In this document: in pieces, positions 29,151-38,612 of the stretch | Layout: every line of letters begins with the position of its first letter | Numbering within the stretch: position 1 is the stretch's first letter | Source: Sansalvadorimonas sp965243775 | Lineage (GTDB): Bacteria; Pseudomonadota; Gammaproteobacteria; Pseudomonadales; Endozoicomonadaceae | Reading direction: 5' to 3' | Length of the DNA: 64,000 bases | Assembly (NCBI GenBank): GCA_965243775.1 | Contig: CBDEWF010000086.1 | Span: 62,001 to 126,000, forward strand | Translations under genes and position numbers: made by a program | The notes under the pieces: model-generated | Database searches by the model: none | Seen by the model: only the letters and a program-made list of their open reading frames with translations | What the model was told of the DNA's origin: nothing

Positions 29151-29186
29151 CCGAGTTTTCGGGAGTACCCTGGACAGGAATACCTG

Positions 29187-30605
29187 ATGATTTTTCAGCA
29201 CAGTTATGCGGACCTAGGTTCAAAATTTTCTGTAAAGGTGCAACCCCAGCCGCTGGAAGATGCTGAACTGGTCAGCATGAACCCGGATATAGCGAAGCTG
29301 CTTTCCTGTGCAGACCTCTCCCAAGAACAGCTGACACAACTGTGTAACGGCGAATGCCTTCCCAAAGATGCTATTCCGATCTCCATGGTTTATTCCGGTC
29401 ATCAGTTTGGCTCCTATGTGCCCAGGCTGGGAGACGGGCGAGCCATTCTTCTTGGTGAAGTGAAAGGCTCTGACGGCAAGCTCTACGATCTGCAGATAAA
29501 AGGAGCTGGGTTAACACCATTTTCACGGGATGGAGATGGCAGGGCCGTCCTGCGTTCCACTATCCGGGAATATCTTTGCGGAGAAGCACTCCACGCCCTT
29601 GGCATTCCAACGACACGAGCTCTATGCCTGATTAACAGCAATACCCCTGTTTACCGGGAAAAAGTAGAAACCGGTGCAGCCCTGATACGTGTAGCAGAGA
29701 GCCATGTCCGTTTTGGAACTTTTGAATACTTCAGTTACACCGGTCAGCATGGTGCCCTGCAGACACTGGTTGATTACGTGGTTGATCGTCACTTTCCACA
29801 ATGGAAAGGACTGAATGGCCGGACGGCAAAACTGCTGTCTGAGGCCGTTAACCGAACTGCAAAGTTGATTGCTCAGTGGCAGGCAATCGGCTGGTGCCAT
29901 GGCGTAATGAACACCGATAACATGTCGATTCTCGGCCATACTATTGATTACGGCCCGTTTGGTTTTCTTGATGGCTTTGACGCCGGGCATGTCTGTAACC
30001 ATTCCGACTGGTATGGCCGTTACGCCTATAACCGCCAGCCAGATATCGGCTACTGGAACTGTGCCGCGCTGGCACAGGCACTGCTCCCTCTGCTTGAAGG
30101 AAAAGAACAGGCAGAAACCATTCTGAAACAGTACCCCCAGACCTTTGCCTGCAAGTACTCTGAGCTCATCAGAGCTAGGTTTGGCTTGCTTACCGCAGAA
30201 GAAGATGACAACGAGTTGATTAATGAACTTTTCGAGCTTATGCAGAAGGAACGAACCGATTACACAATCCTGTTTCGGTCTCTGACCCAACCGGATACCC
30301 GTGATCTGTTTATTGATAGAGACAGGTTTTCTGCCTGGAACGACAAGTACCGGGAGCGCCTTGAAAGGGAAAGTCGTACTGTTGATGAAGTTTGCAGAAC
30401 CATGCAAGGGATAAACCCCAGATATATCCTGCGCAACCATCTGCTTCAGATAGCTATCAACAAGGCAGAGGCAGGTGATTACAGCGAAGTGAACAGACTA
30501 CTTCAGATCATCAGTCAGCCATTTTCCAGGCAACCTGCAAATGAAAGCTATGCTGGATTTCCACCAGACTGGGCAGCCAGTCTGGAAATCAGCTGCTCAT
30601 CGTGA
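29187..30605 (+). CDS. selO: Protein adenylyltransferase SelO
   Basis: The 472-residue protein carries the pseudokinase-like SelO blocks: SGHQFGSYVPRLGDGRAILLG (in part), QIKGAGLTPFSRDGDGRAV, and GVMNTDNMSILGHTIDYGPF with the metal-binding Asn and Asp. The C-terminus ends ISCSS as in E. coli SelO. SelO transfers AMP from ATP to protein side chains and supports resistance to oxidative stress. Length is normal. It converges with the effector-like gene at 30625 with only 19 bp between stops. Confidence 0.95.
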   Translation: MIFQHSYADLGSKFSVKVQPQPLEDAELVSMNPDIAKLLSCADLSQEQLTQLCNGECLPKDAIPISMVYSGHQFGSYVPRLGDGRAILLGEVKGSDGKLYDLQIKGAGLTPFSRDGDGRAVLRSTIREYLCGEALHALGIPTTRALCLINSNTPVYREKVETGAALIRVAESHVRFGTFEYFSYTGQHGALQTLVDYVVDRHFPQWKGLNGRTAKLLSEAVNRTAKLIAQWQAIGWCHGVMNTDNMSILGHTIDYGPFGFLDGFDAGHVCNHSDWYGRYAYNRQPDIGYWNCAALAQALLPLLEGKEQAETILKQYPQTFACKYSELIRARFGLLTAEEDDNELINELFELMQKERTDYTILFRSLTQPDTRDLFIDRDRFSAWNDKYRERLERESRTVDEVCRTMQGINPRYILRNHLLQIAINKAEAGDYSEVNRLLQIISQPFSRQPANESYAGFPPDWAASLEISCSS

Positions 30606-30624
30606 AAAATATAAACAAGCCTAT

Positions 30625-32361
30625 CTATTCTTGGTCAGACTCCCTGGGCAGGGGAACTTTGGTACAACCCTTCCCCCAGGCCAAAGTGTCCAGGACAATG
30701 CCCTCCTGCATGGCTCTCTCTGCCGTCAGATTGACCATATCATCAAGGGTCATGTCGCTGTGCGACATACTGATAACAGCCACCATTGCGTCATAAGACT
30801 TTATCAGCTCAAGGGCTATGTTCAGAGGCATAATTGGGGCATGTAAAGGAACACCTTTGTTTGCAGGCTTAGCGCCTAACAATTTAGTATTTACATCTTT
30901 CATAAAATCATCAAGAGAGTTCTCCTTGCTATAGTCCCTAAGCTCTTTACCTATTGATTTTTCTGCTTCAATACGGGCTTCTATGTTTTGAATTAGCTTT
31001 GCTCTATCACTGTCATCTAAACATAAACGGTAATACTCGGGATGGTGCCGCTTCAGTCTGCCCAGCCCCTGCTGCAACCTCTGGAGAGAAACTGGATTGC
31101 TTTTGGAGAGTTTTAACAATTCAAATTGTTTGCGGAGCTGACTGGACATCTCTTTTCGAACAGCCTCACGAAAAGCAGGCACCAGTGGGAAGCTGGCCAG
31201 CTGGCCCTGTTCAGAACTATCCGTTTCAGCCTTTCTGACAGTCTCCAGAGTGACAATGGTATTATTGAGCTTTAGCTGATCAAGATATGCTTCCAGCTTC
31301 TCCGTAGATGGCGGTGTATGATACTGGATTTCCTGCTCTTTCCTGTCTGAAGCGACAAAGTTTTGAGAATAGACTGGAGTCACTTCCTCCAGTTTTTCTG
31401 CAAACAGTGGGCTGATATCTCTCAGCTTTTTTACTTCATTTTCCCAGTCACTCTGGCTGATTCTGCTGATATTTTTTGTATTGCGGGGCAGCGCTGTAAC
31501 AATATCTTCCATTCCTCTGGACTCAGCAATTTCTTTCAACTCTTTTATCCGGGTTCGGGCCAGATCCCACTGGTTACCTCCGGGGCGAAGAGAGGACAGC
31601 TGCTGAAGTTGCCTCTTCAGTTTCTTCCTGCCTTTGAGCACCTGCTCCAACATGGGGGCAATTTGACGGCTGGTATACCAGTCAGGTACTGGTTTATCGT
31701 CTTTTCCGATAACACCTGCTTCTCTTAAAGCTCTGGCACTGTCTCCATCTTCAAGTATTTTTTCCCAATTCAAATATCCAGTAGCATCAACATCCAGATC
31801 ACACAGCTGAACAATAACTTCCATTGCATGAACCTGGAGACAAAAGTTCTGCGGCTGGATAGTCTGGATTTTCACGATTCCACTCTCTGCTGCCTCAGAG
31901 TCCATCCGGGCCAGACCAGCAGCCACCATGAGAGCGCCAATTTTGTGATCTACTGAGCCTGTAGTAGCTGTAAACGAGTTGGTGTCGTTGACGAGAAGGC
32001 GGCTGCTATCTTTCCCCAAAGCCTGCCCAAGATTGTTAAATACCTTCTTTAAGACCTCTTCCTGAGCTCTGGTTGACCTGTTTATCAACAGATTTTTAAT
32101 AAAGGTAAAAATGCCTGTCACACCCAATTTTACAGTGATTGTTCTTTGGTGAAGATGAACACCTTTGGGCTTTGTTGCTTTTCTGGATGGAGCTGGAAAG
32201 CTGGCGGACACTTCATCAGCCGAAATAGCTGAGACAGACCTGCCTGATGGAGTCTTTGCTTCTGTTACCTGTTTTTTGGTTTTTTTCAGAATTCCCCGCC
32301 CAGGTGGCTGGACTGGTGAACTGGCTCCTGCACTAACTCCTGACGTCCCCCGGCTATCCAT
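30625..32361 (-). CDS. Large hypothetical protein, effector-like
   Basis: I start at the ATG at 32361 (MDSRGTSGVSAG), with AGGGAT about 10 nt upstream; the frame is open further but without coding character. The 578-residue product has a Ser/Thr/Pro-rich, basic, probably disordered N-terminus of about 80 residues, then mostly helical sequence with coiled-coil-like stretches (VRKEMSSQLRKQFELLKL) and no signal peptide or membrane helix. I recognise no domain. A disordered polar N-terminus plus a helical body is common in type III effectors, but no secretion genes lie in the window, so that is speculation. Confidence 0.7.
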   Translation of the reverse strand: MDSRGTSGVSAGASSPVQPPGRGILKKTKKQVTEAKTPSGRSVSAISADEVSASFPAPSRKATKPKGVHLHQRTITVKLGVTGIFTFIKNLLINRSTRAQEEVLKKVFNNLGQALGKDSSRLLVNDTNSFTATTGSVDHKIGALMVAAGLARMDSEAAESGIVKIQTIQPQNFCLQVHAMEVIVQLCDLDVDATGYLNWEKILEDGDSARALREAGVIGKDDKPVPDWYTSRQIAPMLEQVLKGRKKLKRQLQQLSSLRPGGNQWDLARTRIKELKEIAESRGMEDIVTALPRNTKNISRISQSDWENEVKKLRDISPLFAEKLEEVTPVYSQNFVASDRKEQEIQYHTPPSTEKLEAYLDQLKLNNTIVTLETVRKAETDSSEQGQLASFPLVPAFREAVRKEMSSQLRKQFELLKLSKSNPVSLQRLQQGLGRLKRHHPEYYRLCLDDSDRAKLIQNIEARIEAEKSIGKELRDYSKENSLDDFMKDVNTKLLGAKPANKGVPLHAPIMPLNIALELIKSYDAMVAVISMSHSDMTLDDMVNLTAERAMQEGIVLDTLAWGKGCTKVPLPRESDQE

Positions 32362-32532
32362 GCAAGTTTTTATCCCTGATTCGAATACTCTCAGGTTAGA
32401 TAGTATCCAGATACTCTTCCATTTCTTAGCTGTTCCGGTAACCTGTCCCGACCAGTCGCCGTAGAGCGAACCAGAAAACAAAATCAGAATAACTTATAAC
32501 GATACGAATATAACGATAAAAGTGCAGACATA

Positions 32533-33807
32533 ATGAAAATTGAGACCAAAGCCATTCATGCAGGTTATACGCCTGACCCCACCACCAAAGCAGTTGCTGT
32601 TCCGGTTTACCAGACAACCTCGTATGCTTTCGACAATACCCAGCATGGTGCCGATCTTTTTGATCTGAAAGTACCCGGCAATATCTACACCCGTATCATG
32701 AACCCTACCACTGATGTTCTGGAGCAACGTTTGGCTGCCCTGGAAGGCGGTATCGGAGCTCTGGCAGTTGCCTCCGGCATGTCGGCCATCACCTATGCTA
32801 TTCAGACCCTTGCAGAAGCCGGCGACAATGTTGTCAGTATCAATAAACTCTACGGCGGCACCTATAACCTGTTTGCCCACACACTCCCAAAGCAGGGTAT
32901 TGAAGTGCGCATGGCCCCCCATGATGACATTGATACTCTTGTGGCGTTGATTGATGACAATACCCGGGCAGTGTTCTGTGAATCTATTGGCAACCCCCTC
33001 GGCAATATTGTTGATATCGAACCCCTTGCAGAAGCCGTACATAAGAAAGGCGTGCCACTGATTGTTGATAATACTGTTGCCTCACCAGCCCTGTGGCGTC
33101 CAATTGAACATGGAGCTGACATTGTGGTGCACTCCCTGACCAAGTATCTGGGAGGACACGGTACCTCTATTGGTGGTGTTATTATTGATTCGGGAAAATT
33201 TTCCTGGGCAAAGCATGCTGCCCGCTTCCCGATGCTGAACACACCGGACCCTTCCTATCACGGTGTCATCTACACCGAAGCTCTGGGAGATGCGGCATAT
33301 ATTGGTCGTGCCAGGGTTGTACCCTTAAGAAATACTGGTGCAGCCATCTCTCCAATGAATGCTTTCCAGATTCTTCAGGGCATTGAAACTCTGGCACTGC
33401 GTATGGAAAGACACTGTTTCAACGCTCTCGCGGCAGCCAAGGCTTTGCAGACCCATCCTCAGGTTGAATGGATCAACTAATGCAGGCCTTCCAGAATCAC
33501 CCGATTATCAGCTCAGCCAGAAGTATATAAACGGCCAGGCTTCCGGCATTCTCAGTTTTGGTATCAAGGGAGGCCAGCAGGCCGGTGCCAGGTTTATTGA
33601 TGCTCTGCAGCTGGTAACCCGACTGGTAAATATCGGCGATGCCAAGTCCCTGGCCTGTCACCCTGCATCAACAACCCATCGTCAGCTGAAGATGAAGAAC
33701 TGGCCGCTGCCGGTGTCAGCCGGGATATGATCCGACTCTCCATCGGCATTGAACACATTGATGATATTCTTGTCGACTTGGATCAGGCACTTGCTGCTTC
33801 ACTGTAA
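32533..33807 (+). pseudogene. metY: O-acetylhomoserine sulfhydrylase (metY) with two compensating frameshifts
   Basis: The first 315 residues are a normal gamma-family PLP enzyme (YTRIMNPTTDVLEQRLAALE; PLP lysine in HSLTKYLGGHGTS) and end at a TAA at 33478-33480. An extra A there breaks the frame: one frame over, the sequence continues as NAGLPESPDYQLSQKYINGQ...SLACHPASTTHRQL. A one-base loss near 33690 then returns to the first frame with DEELAAAGVSRDMIRLSIG up to a stop at 33805-33807. The repaired protein would be about 425 residues, the family's usual size. As written, only a truncated protein is made; two sequencing errors are an alternative. The enzyme would make homocysteine from O-acetylhomoserine and sulfide. 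Confidence 0.85.
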
Positions 33808-33818
33808 ACTGTATGTTT

Positions 33819-33846
33819 CCTATCTGTGGGCTAACCCGCAGATAGG
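33819..33846 (+). terminator. Hairpin after metY
   Basis: A 12-nt stem (CCTATCTGTGGG / CCCGCAGATAGG, one G-U pair) with loop CTAA lies 11 nt after the metY stop. No T run follows, so termination is plausible but not certain. Confidence 0.5.
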
Positions 33847-34050
33847 GTTCAAAGGCACTCTGCAGCAACTCTTTTCTCGTCCTGTAAAAAGACAAAACTG
33901 ACGAAAACAACACTCCCTGTGATAAAAAAAGGCTCTCCTGAAAATATTTCTTGGCATCAGGCGATGAATTTTCCCGTTTTTTGACTTAACTCCATACACA
34001 TCCGCAGTCGTTAGTGATTCAATCAACAAAAACTGACGGGACACTCGAAC

Positions 34051-34509
34051 ATGGATAAATTTGACCGCCAGATTCTCAACCTATTGCAACACAACCGTCT
34101 TACTGCCGAACAATTATCTGAGACCGTCGGGCTGTCACCCAGTGCCTGTCTTCGCCGTGTCAAACACCTGAAAGATGTCGGAGTTATTGAGAGAGAGGTT
34201 GTTGTCGTCTCTCCCAAGGCTGCCGGCCGTTCACTGACAATTATTGTGACGGTACGGTTCCACGAAGAATCTGTTGACCATCACCGGGAATTCCAGAAAC
34301 TGGTTCTCTCCAGCCCACTGGTCACCCAGTGCTATTACGTGACCGGAACCAGTGACTTTGTCATGATACTGAACGCAGCGGATATGGGTGAGTATGATCG
34401 CTTTGCTACCTCCTATCTGCTGGATGCTCCTAATGTTCGTCAGTTTGAAACTCAGGTGGTCATGAAAACCATCAAGAGAAGCCTGGCCCTGCCTCTGGAC
34501 GAAGCCTGA
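34051..34509 (+). CDS. Lrp/AsnC family transcriptional regulator
   Basis: The 152-residue protein has the AsnC-type helix-turn-helix (DRQILNLLQHNRLTAEQLSE, LSPSACLRRVKHL) and the C-terminal RAM ligand domain (VTQCYYVTGTSDFVMIL). Such regulators sense amino acids and often control a neighbouring catabolic gene. The next gene on the same strand is diaminopropionate ammonia-lyase, a reasonable target; metY upstream is another. Confidence 0.92.
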   Translation: MDKFDRQILNLLQHNRLTAEQLSETVGLSPSACLRRVKHLKDVGVIEREVVVVSPKAAGRSLTIIVTVRFHEESVDHHREFQKLVLSSPLVTQCYYVTGTSDFVMILNAADMGEYDRFATSYLLDAPNVRQFETQVVMKTIKRSLALPLDEA

Positions 34510-34530
34510 ACTCTTAACTCTTAACTCTGC

Positions 34531-34596
34531 CTGGGCTTGGGCTTGGGCTTGGGCTTGGGCTTGGGCTTGGGCTTGGGCTTGGGCTTGGGCTTGGGC
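34531..34596. repeat. Hexanucleotide tandem repeat, eleven units of TTGGGC
   Basis: Eleven contiguous 6-bp units (the first CTGGGC, the rest exactly TTGGGC) lie 21 bp after the Lrp-type gene. Both-strand frames across it give Gln-Ala or Pro-Lys runs that are not genes. A short direct repeat CTCTTAA (x2) precedes it. Such arrays change length by slippage. Confidence 0.97.
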
Positions 34597-34747
34597 CTGG
34601 AATTCCTGCATTGATCTGTCTGCTGAATCATCAGCAGGCCGATATCTGTCTGCCTGTTTCTATTTTCCATAAACATGATGCCAAAGAACAGATAGCTGCC
34701 ATATTCACGAGCAAATACAGTCAAAACACGTAGTTTGTTGCCTGGAA

Positions 34748-34805
34748 TTCGATAAAATTTAATTTGCGCATAAAACACGCATCATCAGTCGAAAGTTCGA
34801 TAAAA
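34748..34805. promoter_or_regulatory. Possible regulator-binding repeats upstream of diaminopropionate ammonia-lyase
   Basis: A direct repeat TTCGATAAAA occurs at 34748 and 34796. The second copy overlaps a palindrome TCGAA-AG-TTCGA (34789-34800). The site is about 160 bp upstream of the lyase start. It is a candidate for the adjacent Lrp/AsnC regulator; no family consensus was tested. The rest of 34597-34955 shows nothing else I can name. Confidence 0.3.
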
Positions 34806-34955
34806 AAAGTCGCAACTTCGCATATTTATTCCATTGCACCGCAGCAAACAGTCTTAATATTGCTCCTACCGAATTTTTTCCCGTTGTAATCAGACAGCTT
34901 TTCAACAGCGGGCTTGAATCAGTCAGTACCCAAGATTTTTTTGAGATAGATCGCC

Positions 34956-36269
34956 ATGGAATTTGAAAATGGTAACGCCGTTCTGCGTTCTGAAATTGAT
35001 ACTGAGTTAACAGAAACTACAGCGATCAATGACCCTTCCAATATCAAGGAAGTGATTCCTGCCAAGGAAGATATTGTTCCAAACTGCCTGCGCAGTACCA
35101 TGAACCGGTTCGCTGACCCCAGGCACTTTCCCAGCTTTTCCGGTCATACCCTGGATACTGTTCGTCAGTTCCATCAAGGCCTGCCCGGCTATCAGTCAAC
35201 TCCACTCTATTCGCTGGATAACCTGGCTGAACAACTGGGCATTGGCAAGATTTTGGTAAAAGATGAAGGCCAGCGCTTTGACGTCAATGCCTTTAAAGTT
35301 CTGGGCGGCTCTTACTCTGTAGCCCGCCTTCTGGCCAAAGAGTTTAACCTTGCTGATGATGAGCTGGATCTGGACACCATCCGCTCCAAAATCAAGGAAC
35401 CCATGACCTTTGCTACGGCCACTGATGGCAACCACGGTCGTGGTATTGCCTGGGCTGCCAACAAGCTGGGTCAGAAAGCCGTTATCTACATGCCGGTTGG
35501 TACTGCTATCGAACGGGTTCGCAATATTGAAGGCCTGGGTGCGACTGTCCATGTCACTGATATGAATTACGATGATACTGTTCGCCTGGCCTGTGAACAG
35601 TCTGAACTCAACAAGTGGGAGTTTGTTCAGGATACCGCCTGGGATGGGTACACCGAGATTCCTCTGTGGATTATGCAAGGCTACACCACCATCGTCAGTG
35701 AGAGTATTGAGCAGATGGAACAGATGGGTGAAAAGCCCACCCATATTCTCCTGCAGGCCGGTGTAGGCTCCATGGCCGGTGCCATGCTGGCATCTTTTGG
35801 TCAGCATTACGGTCCTAACAATCTGACTTCCCTGATTCTTGAGCCTCACCAGGCTGACTGCGTCTATCGCTCAGCCCTGCACAAGGACGGTGATATCGTT
35901 GTTGTTAGCGATATGCTCGACACCATTATGGCTGGCCTGGCCTGTGGTGAACCCAGCACCATTGGTTGGGAAATTCTGAAAGCCAATGCTACTGCCTTTA
36001 TATCCTGTAATGACAGCCTGGCAGCTACTGGTATGCGTGTACTGGCCAGCCCGGCTGGTAACGACCCTGCCATTACTTCCGGCGAATCCGGTGCGATTGG
36101 CACAGGCGTTCTCTATGCACTGGCACAGAAGGAAGAAGGCAGAAAGCTGATGGAGAAGCTGGGCATCGACAAAGATTCAGTGGTCTGGGTTTTGAATACC
36201 GAAGGAAATACTGACCCGGTCAACTACCAGAAGGTCGTCTGGGAAGGTAAATTCCCAATGGCTGAATAA
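34956..36269 (+). CDS. dpaL: Diaminopropionate ammonia-lyase
   Basis: The 437-residue fold-type II PLP enzyme has the lysine in FDVNAFKVLGGSYSV, the phosphate/cofactor loop ATATDGNHGRGIAWAA and the C-terminal SGESGAIGTG loop, all typical of the YgeX/DpaL family. It degrades 2,3-diaminopropionate to pyruvate and ammonia and can act on serine. The N-terminus has an extra polar stretch of about 30 residues. The upstream AsnC-type regulator suggests substrate-induced control. A terminator follows. Confidence 0.93.
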   Translation: MEFENGNAVLRSEIDTELTETTAINDPSNIKEVIPAKEDIVPNCLRSTMNRFADPRHFPSFSGHTLDTVRQFHQGLPGYQSTPLYSLDNLAEQLGIGKILVKDEGQRFDVNAFKVLGGSYSVARLLAKEFNLADDELDLDTIRSKIKEPMTFATATDGNHGRGIAWAANKLGQKAVIYMPVGTAIERVRNIEGLGATVHVTDMNYDDTVRLACEQSELNKWEFVQDTAWDGYTEIPLWIMQGYTTIVSESIEQMEQMGEKPTHILLQAGVGSMAGAMLASFGQHYGPNNLTSLILEPHQADCVYRSALHKDGDIVVVSDMLDTIMAGLACGEPSTIGWEILKANATAFISCNDSLAATGMRVLASPAGNDPAITSGESGAIGTGVLYALAQKEEGRKLMEKLGIDKDSVVWVLNTEGNTDPVNYQKVVWEGKFPMAE

Positions 36270-36286
36270 TTCCAGCTGTAAAAATC

Positions 36287-36316
36287 ACAAAGGCGCAGCA
36301 CAACCTGTGCCTTTGT
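36287..36316 (+). terminator. Terminator of dpaL
   Basis: A 12-nt stem ACAAAGGCGCAG / CTGTGCCTTTGT (one G-U pair) with a 6-nt loop lies 18 nt after the stop, followed by ATTTAA. Confidence 0.75.
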
Positions 36317-36378
36317 ATTTAACCTGACCTTAGCAGGAACACAGCCTCTGTTCTGGAAAGCCTGTTTAGCAAGATAGG

Positions 36379-37779
36379 CTAGTCATCATCAAAGTTACCA
36401 TAGGCTTCCGGTGCCAAGTTTTCGAAACGGCTAAAACGTCCAAGGAATGCAAGCCTGACAGAACCGATCGGACCATTCCGCTGTTTACCAATAATAATTT
36501 CCGCTACGCCTTTATGCTCTGTATCCGGGTTATAAACTTCATCCCGGTAGATAAACATAATCACATCAGCATCCTGCTCAATCGCTCCAGATTCACGGAG
36601 GTCAGAGTTAACCGGGCGCTTGTTTGGGCGCTGCTCCAGAGATCGGTTCAACTGAGACAGAGCGATAACTGGACATTCAAACTCTTTCGCCATTGCTTTG
36701 ATAGAACGGGAAATTTCCGAGATTTCGTTGGTGCGGCCTTCGCTGAAACCGGGAATTTGCATGAGCTGGAGATAATCAACCATCACCATTGCTATCTTGC
36801 CATGTTCACGATGAATACGGCGCAGGCGGGTTCGCATCTCCTGTGGGCTAATGCCAGCAGTATCATCAATAAAGAGCTTTTTCTCTTTCAGGCTCTTTAC
36901 CGCATTGGAAAGCTTGGGCCAGTCTTCATCTTCCAGTTTACCAGTACGCACCTTGCCCTGATCAATACGTCCCAGAGAAGAGAGGCTTCGAAACATCAAC
37001 TGTTCAGCAGGCATTTCCAGACTGAATACGACCACACAGTCATCCGTTGCCATCAGGGCATTTTCCACCAGGTTCATGGAGTAAGTGGTCTTACCCATGG
37101 ATGGACGGGCTGCCACCACGATCATATCGGATTTCTGAAAACCGGATGTCATCTCATCCAGATCTTTAAAACCGGTGGTGAGACCTGTGATTGAACCAGT
37201 GGTTTTGAACAGCTCATCAATCTTTTCAACAGTTTTTTTCAGCAGTTCCCGTGCCCCGACAGGGCCACCTTCTTTAGCCCGGGTTTCTGCAATATTGAAG
37301 ACCTCACGCTCCGCAAGCTCAACAATATCATCCGCCTTGCGGCCTTCAGGAAGGTAAGCAACATCGGCAATGCGCTGGGAAGCACTGATCAGCTGGCGCA
37401 ATACAGATCGTTCGTAAACGATATCCGCATAAGCTCGCAGGTTGGCAACACTGGGAATACTTTCCACCAGCTCGGTGAGATAAGAAATTCCCCCGGTTTC
37501 TTCCAGATGTCCTTTACGATCCAGTTCCCCTGCAATGGTTACAGGATCGAACGGATTGGACTCCTGGGCCAGCTCCTGGATGCACTCAAACAGTTTTCTA
37601 TGGGCCGGGTTGTAGAAATCATCAGCTGTCACCCTGTCACCGACCCGATCCCAAGAGTCATTATCAAGCATCAGGCCACCAAGCACAGACTGCTCAGCCT
37701 CTATAGAGTGGGGCGGAGTCTTGAGGCTGGCCATGGCCTCATCAATCGGTAATTCTCTGGTGAGTTCTGTATCCAACAT
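36379..37779 (-). CDS. dnaB: Replicative DNA helicase DnaB
   Basis: From MLDTELTREL the protein has 466 residues, the usual DnaB length; an in-frame TTG start at 37824 would add 15 residues. The N-terminal domain begins PPHSIEAEQSVLGGLMLDN. Walker A is ARPSMGKTTYSMN, Walker B is MVMVDYLQLM, and the arginine-finger region follows in SDLRESGAIEQDADVIMF. It is the hexameric 5'-3' helicase of the replication fork. It lies downstream of the rpsF-rpsR-rplI cluster, as in many gammaproteobacteria. Confidence 0.97.
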   Translation of the reverse strand: MLDTELTRELPIDEAMASLKTPPHSIEAEQSVLGGLMLDNDSWDRVGDRVTADDFYNPAHRKLFECIQELAQESNPFDPVTIAGELDRKGHLEETGGISYLTELVESIPSVANLRAYADIVYERSVLRQLISASQRIADVAYLPEGRKADDIVELAEREVFNIAETRAKEGGPVGARELLKKTVEKIDELFKTTGSITGLTTGFKDLDEMTSGFQKSDMIVVAARPSMGKTTYSMNLVENALMATDDCVVVFSLEMPAEQLMFRSLSSLGRIDQGKVRTGKLEDEDWPKLSNAVKSLKEKKLFIDDTAGISPQEMRTRLRRIHREHGKIAMVMVDYLQLMQIPGFSEGRTNEISEISRSIKAMAKEFECPVIALSQLNRSLEQRPNKRPVNSDLRESGAIEQDADVIMFIYRDEVYNPDTEHKGVAEIIIGKQRNGPIGSVRLAFLGRFSRFENLAPEAYGNFDDD

Positions 37780-37921
37780 AGGATGGGGAAGTGTCAGTTC
37801 TAGTTTCGGCTGGTGAAATATCAATATTACCCGAAACCATTACCTGTGACACAGGCAAACTGCCACAGACGTATGGAATTTATGTTCTGGTACGTTGTAC
37901 CACAGCTTGTTTTGGTTATAA

Positions 37922-37955
37922 AAAAACCGCCGGGCCAAAGGCGCCAGCGGTTTTT
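37922..37955 (-). terminator. Terminator of the ribosomal protein cluster
   Basis: AAAAACCGC / GCGGTTTTT forms a 9-bp outer stem with a GC-rich loop and, on the minus strand, ends in a T run 20 nt after the rplI stop. It separates rplI from dnaB. Confidence 0.85.
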
Positions 37956-37974
37956 GGCAAGATAATCGTAAAAC

Positions 37975-38421
37975 TTATTCAGCTTCAACGAAGACCTTAA
38001 CAGTTGCAGCAACTTCTGGGTGCAGCTGCAGAGCGATGTCGAACTCGCCAATGGTGCGAATAGGACCAGTAGGCAGACGAACTTCGCTCTTGGCGACTTC
38101 CATGCCGGTAGCGGAGATGGCTTCTGCCAGATCACGGGTACCGATGGAACCAAACAGTTTGCCTTCATCACCAGCTTTGGCAGTGAGAGTCAGTTCGATT
38201 TCGTCCAGCTCCTCTGCACGCTTCTGGGCAGTGGACAGCTTCTCAGCTGCAGCCTTTTCCAGTTCTGCACGACGAGCTTCGAACTCAGCAACGTTGGCCT
38301 TGGTAGCAGGAACAGCTTTGCCGAAGGGAACCAGGAAGTTACGGCCAAAACCAGCCTTCACTTTAACCTTGTCACCCAGTGCGCCCAGGTTGGCGACTTT
38401 TTCCAGAAGAATAACTTCCAT
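37975..38421 (-). CDS. rplI: 50S ribosomal protein L9
   Basis: The 148-residue protein starts MEVILLEKVANLGALGDKV, the L9 signature, followed by the central long helix rich in Ala/Glu/Lys and the C-terminal domain with SVRL-type LFGSIGTRDLAEAI. It is last in the rpsF-rpsR-rplI cluster, separated from rpsR by a 190-nt spacer rather than the usual short gap. Confidence 0.98.
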   Translation of the reverse strand: MEVILLEKVANLGALGDKVKVKAGFGRNFLVPFGKAVPATKANVAEFEARRAELEKAAAEKLSTAQKRAEELDEIELTLTAKAGDEGKLFGSIGTRDLAEAISATGMEVAKSEVRLPTGPIRTIGEFDIALQLHPEVAATVKVFVEAE

Positions 38422-38587
38422 TTGAAATTACCTTTCACCAGTAATGGATTAGTCCGGCGATATGCTCAGAGGGCAATGCATTAATAACTACACATTAATA
38501 ACTGTGCGTTAAAAACGTGAGCCACGAACATACACCTGGACAGGTAAGCTATGCGGTGCCGGACATTACATCCTGCACACACATAAC

Positions 38588-38612
38588 AGATTTCCCGGTA
38601 ACCGGAAAATCT
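38588..38612 (-). other. Hairpin at the rpsR stop codon
   Basis: AGATTTCCCGGT / ACCGGAAAATCT is a 12-nt near-perfect inverted repeat (one mismatch) touching the rpsR stop. There is no T run. It may be an attenuator or processing site between rpsR and rplI. Confidence 0.5.

Noticed and set aside
34231..34778. Minus-strand frames with long Gln-Ala and Pro-Lys runs
   Set aside because: They are produced by the TTGGGC satellite; one is antisense to the Lrp-type gene, and neither has a credible ribosome site.
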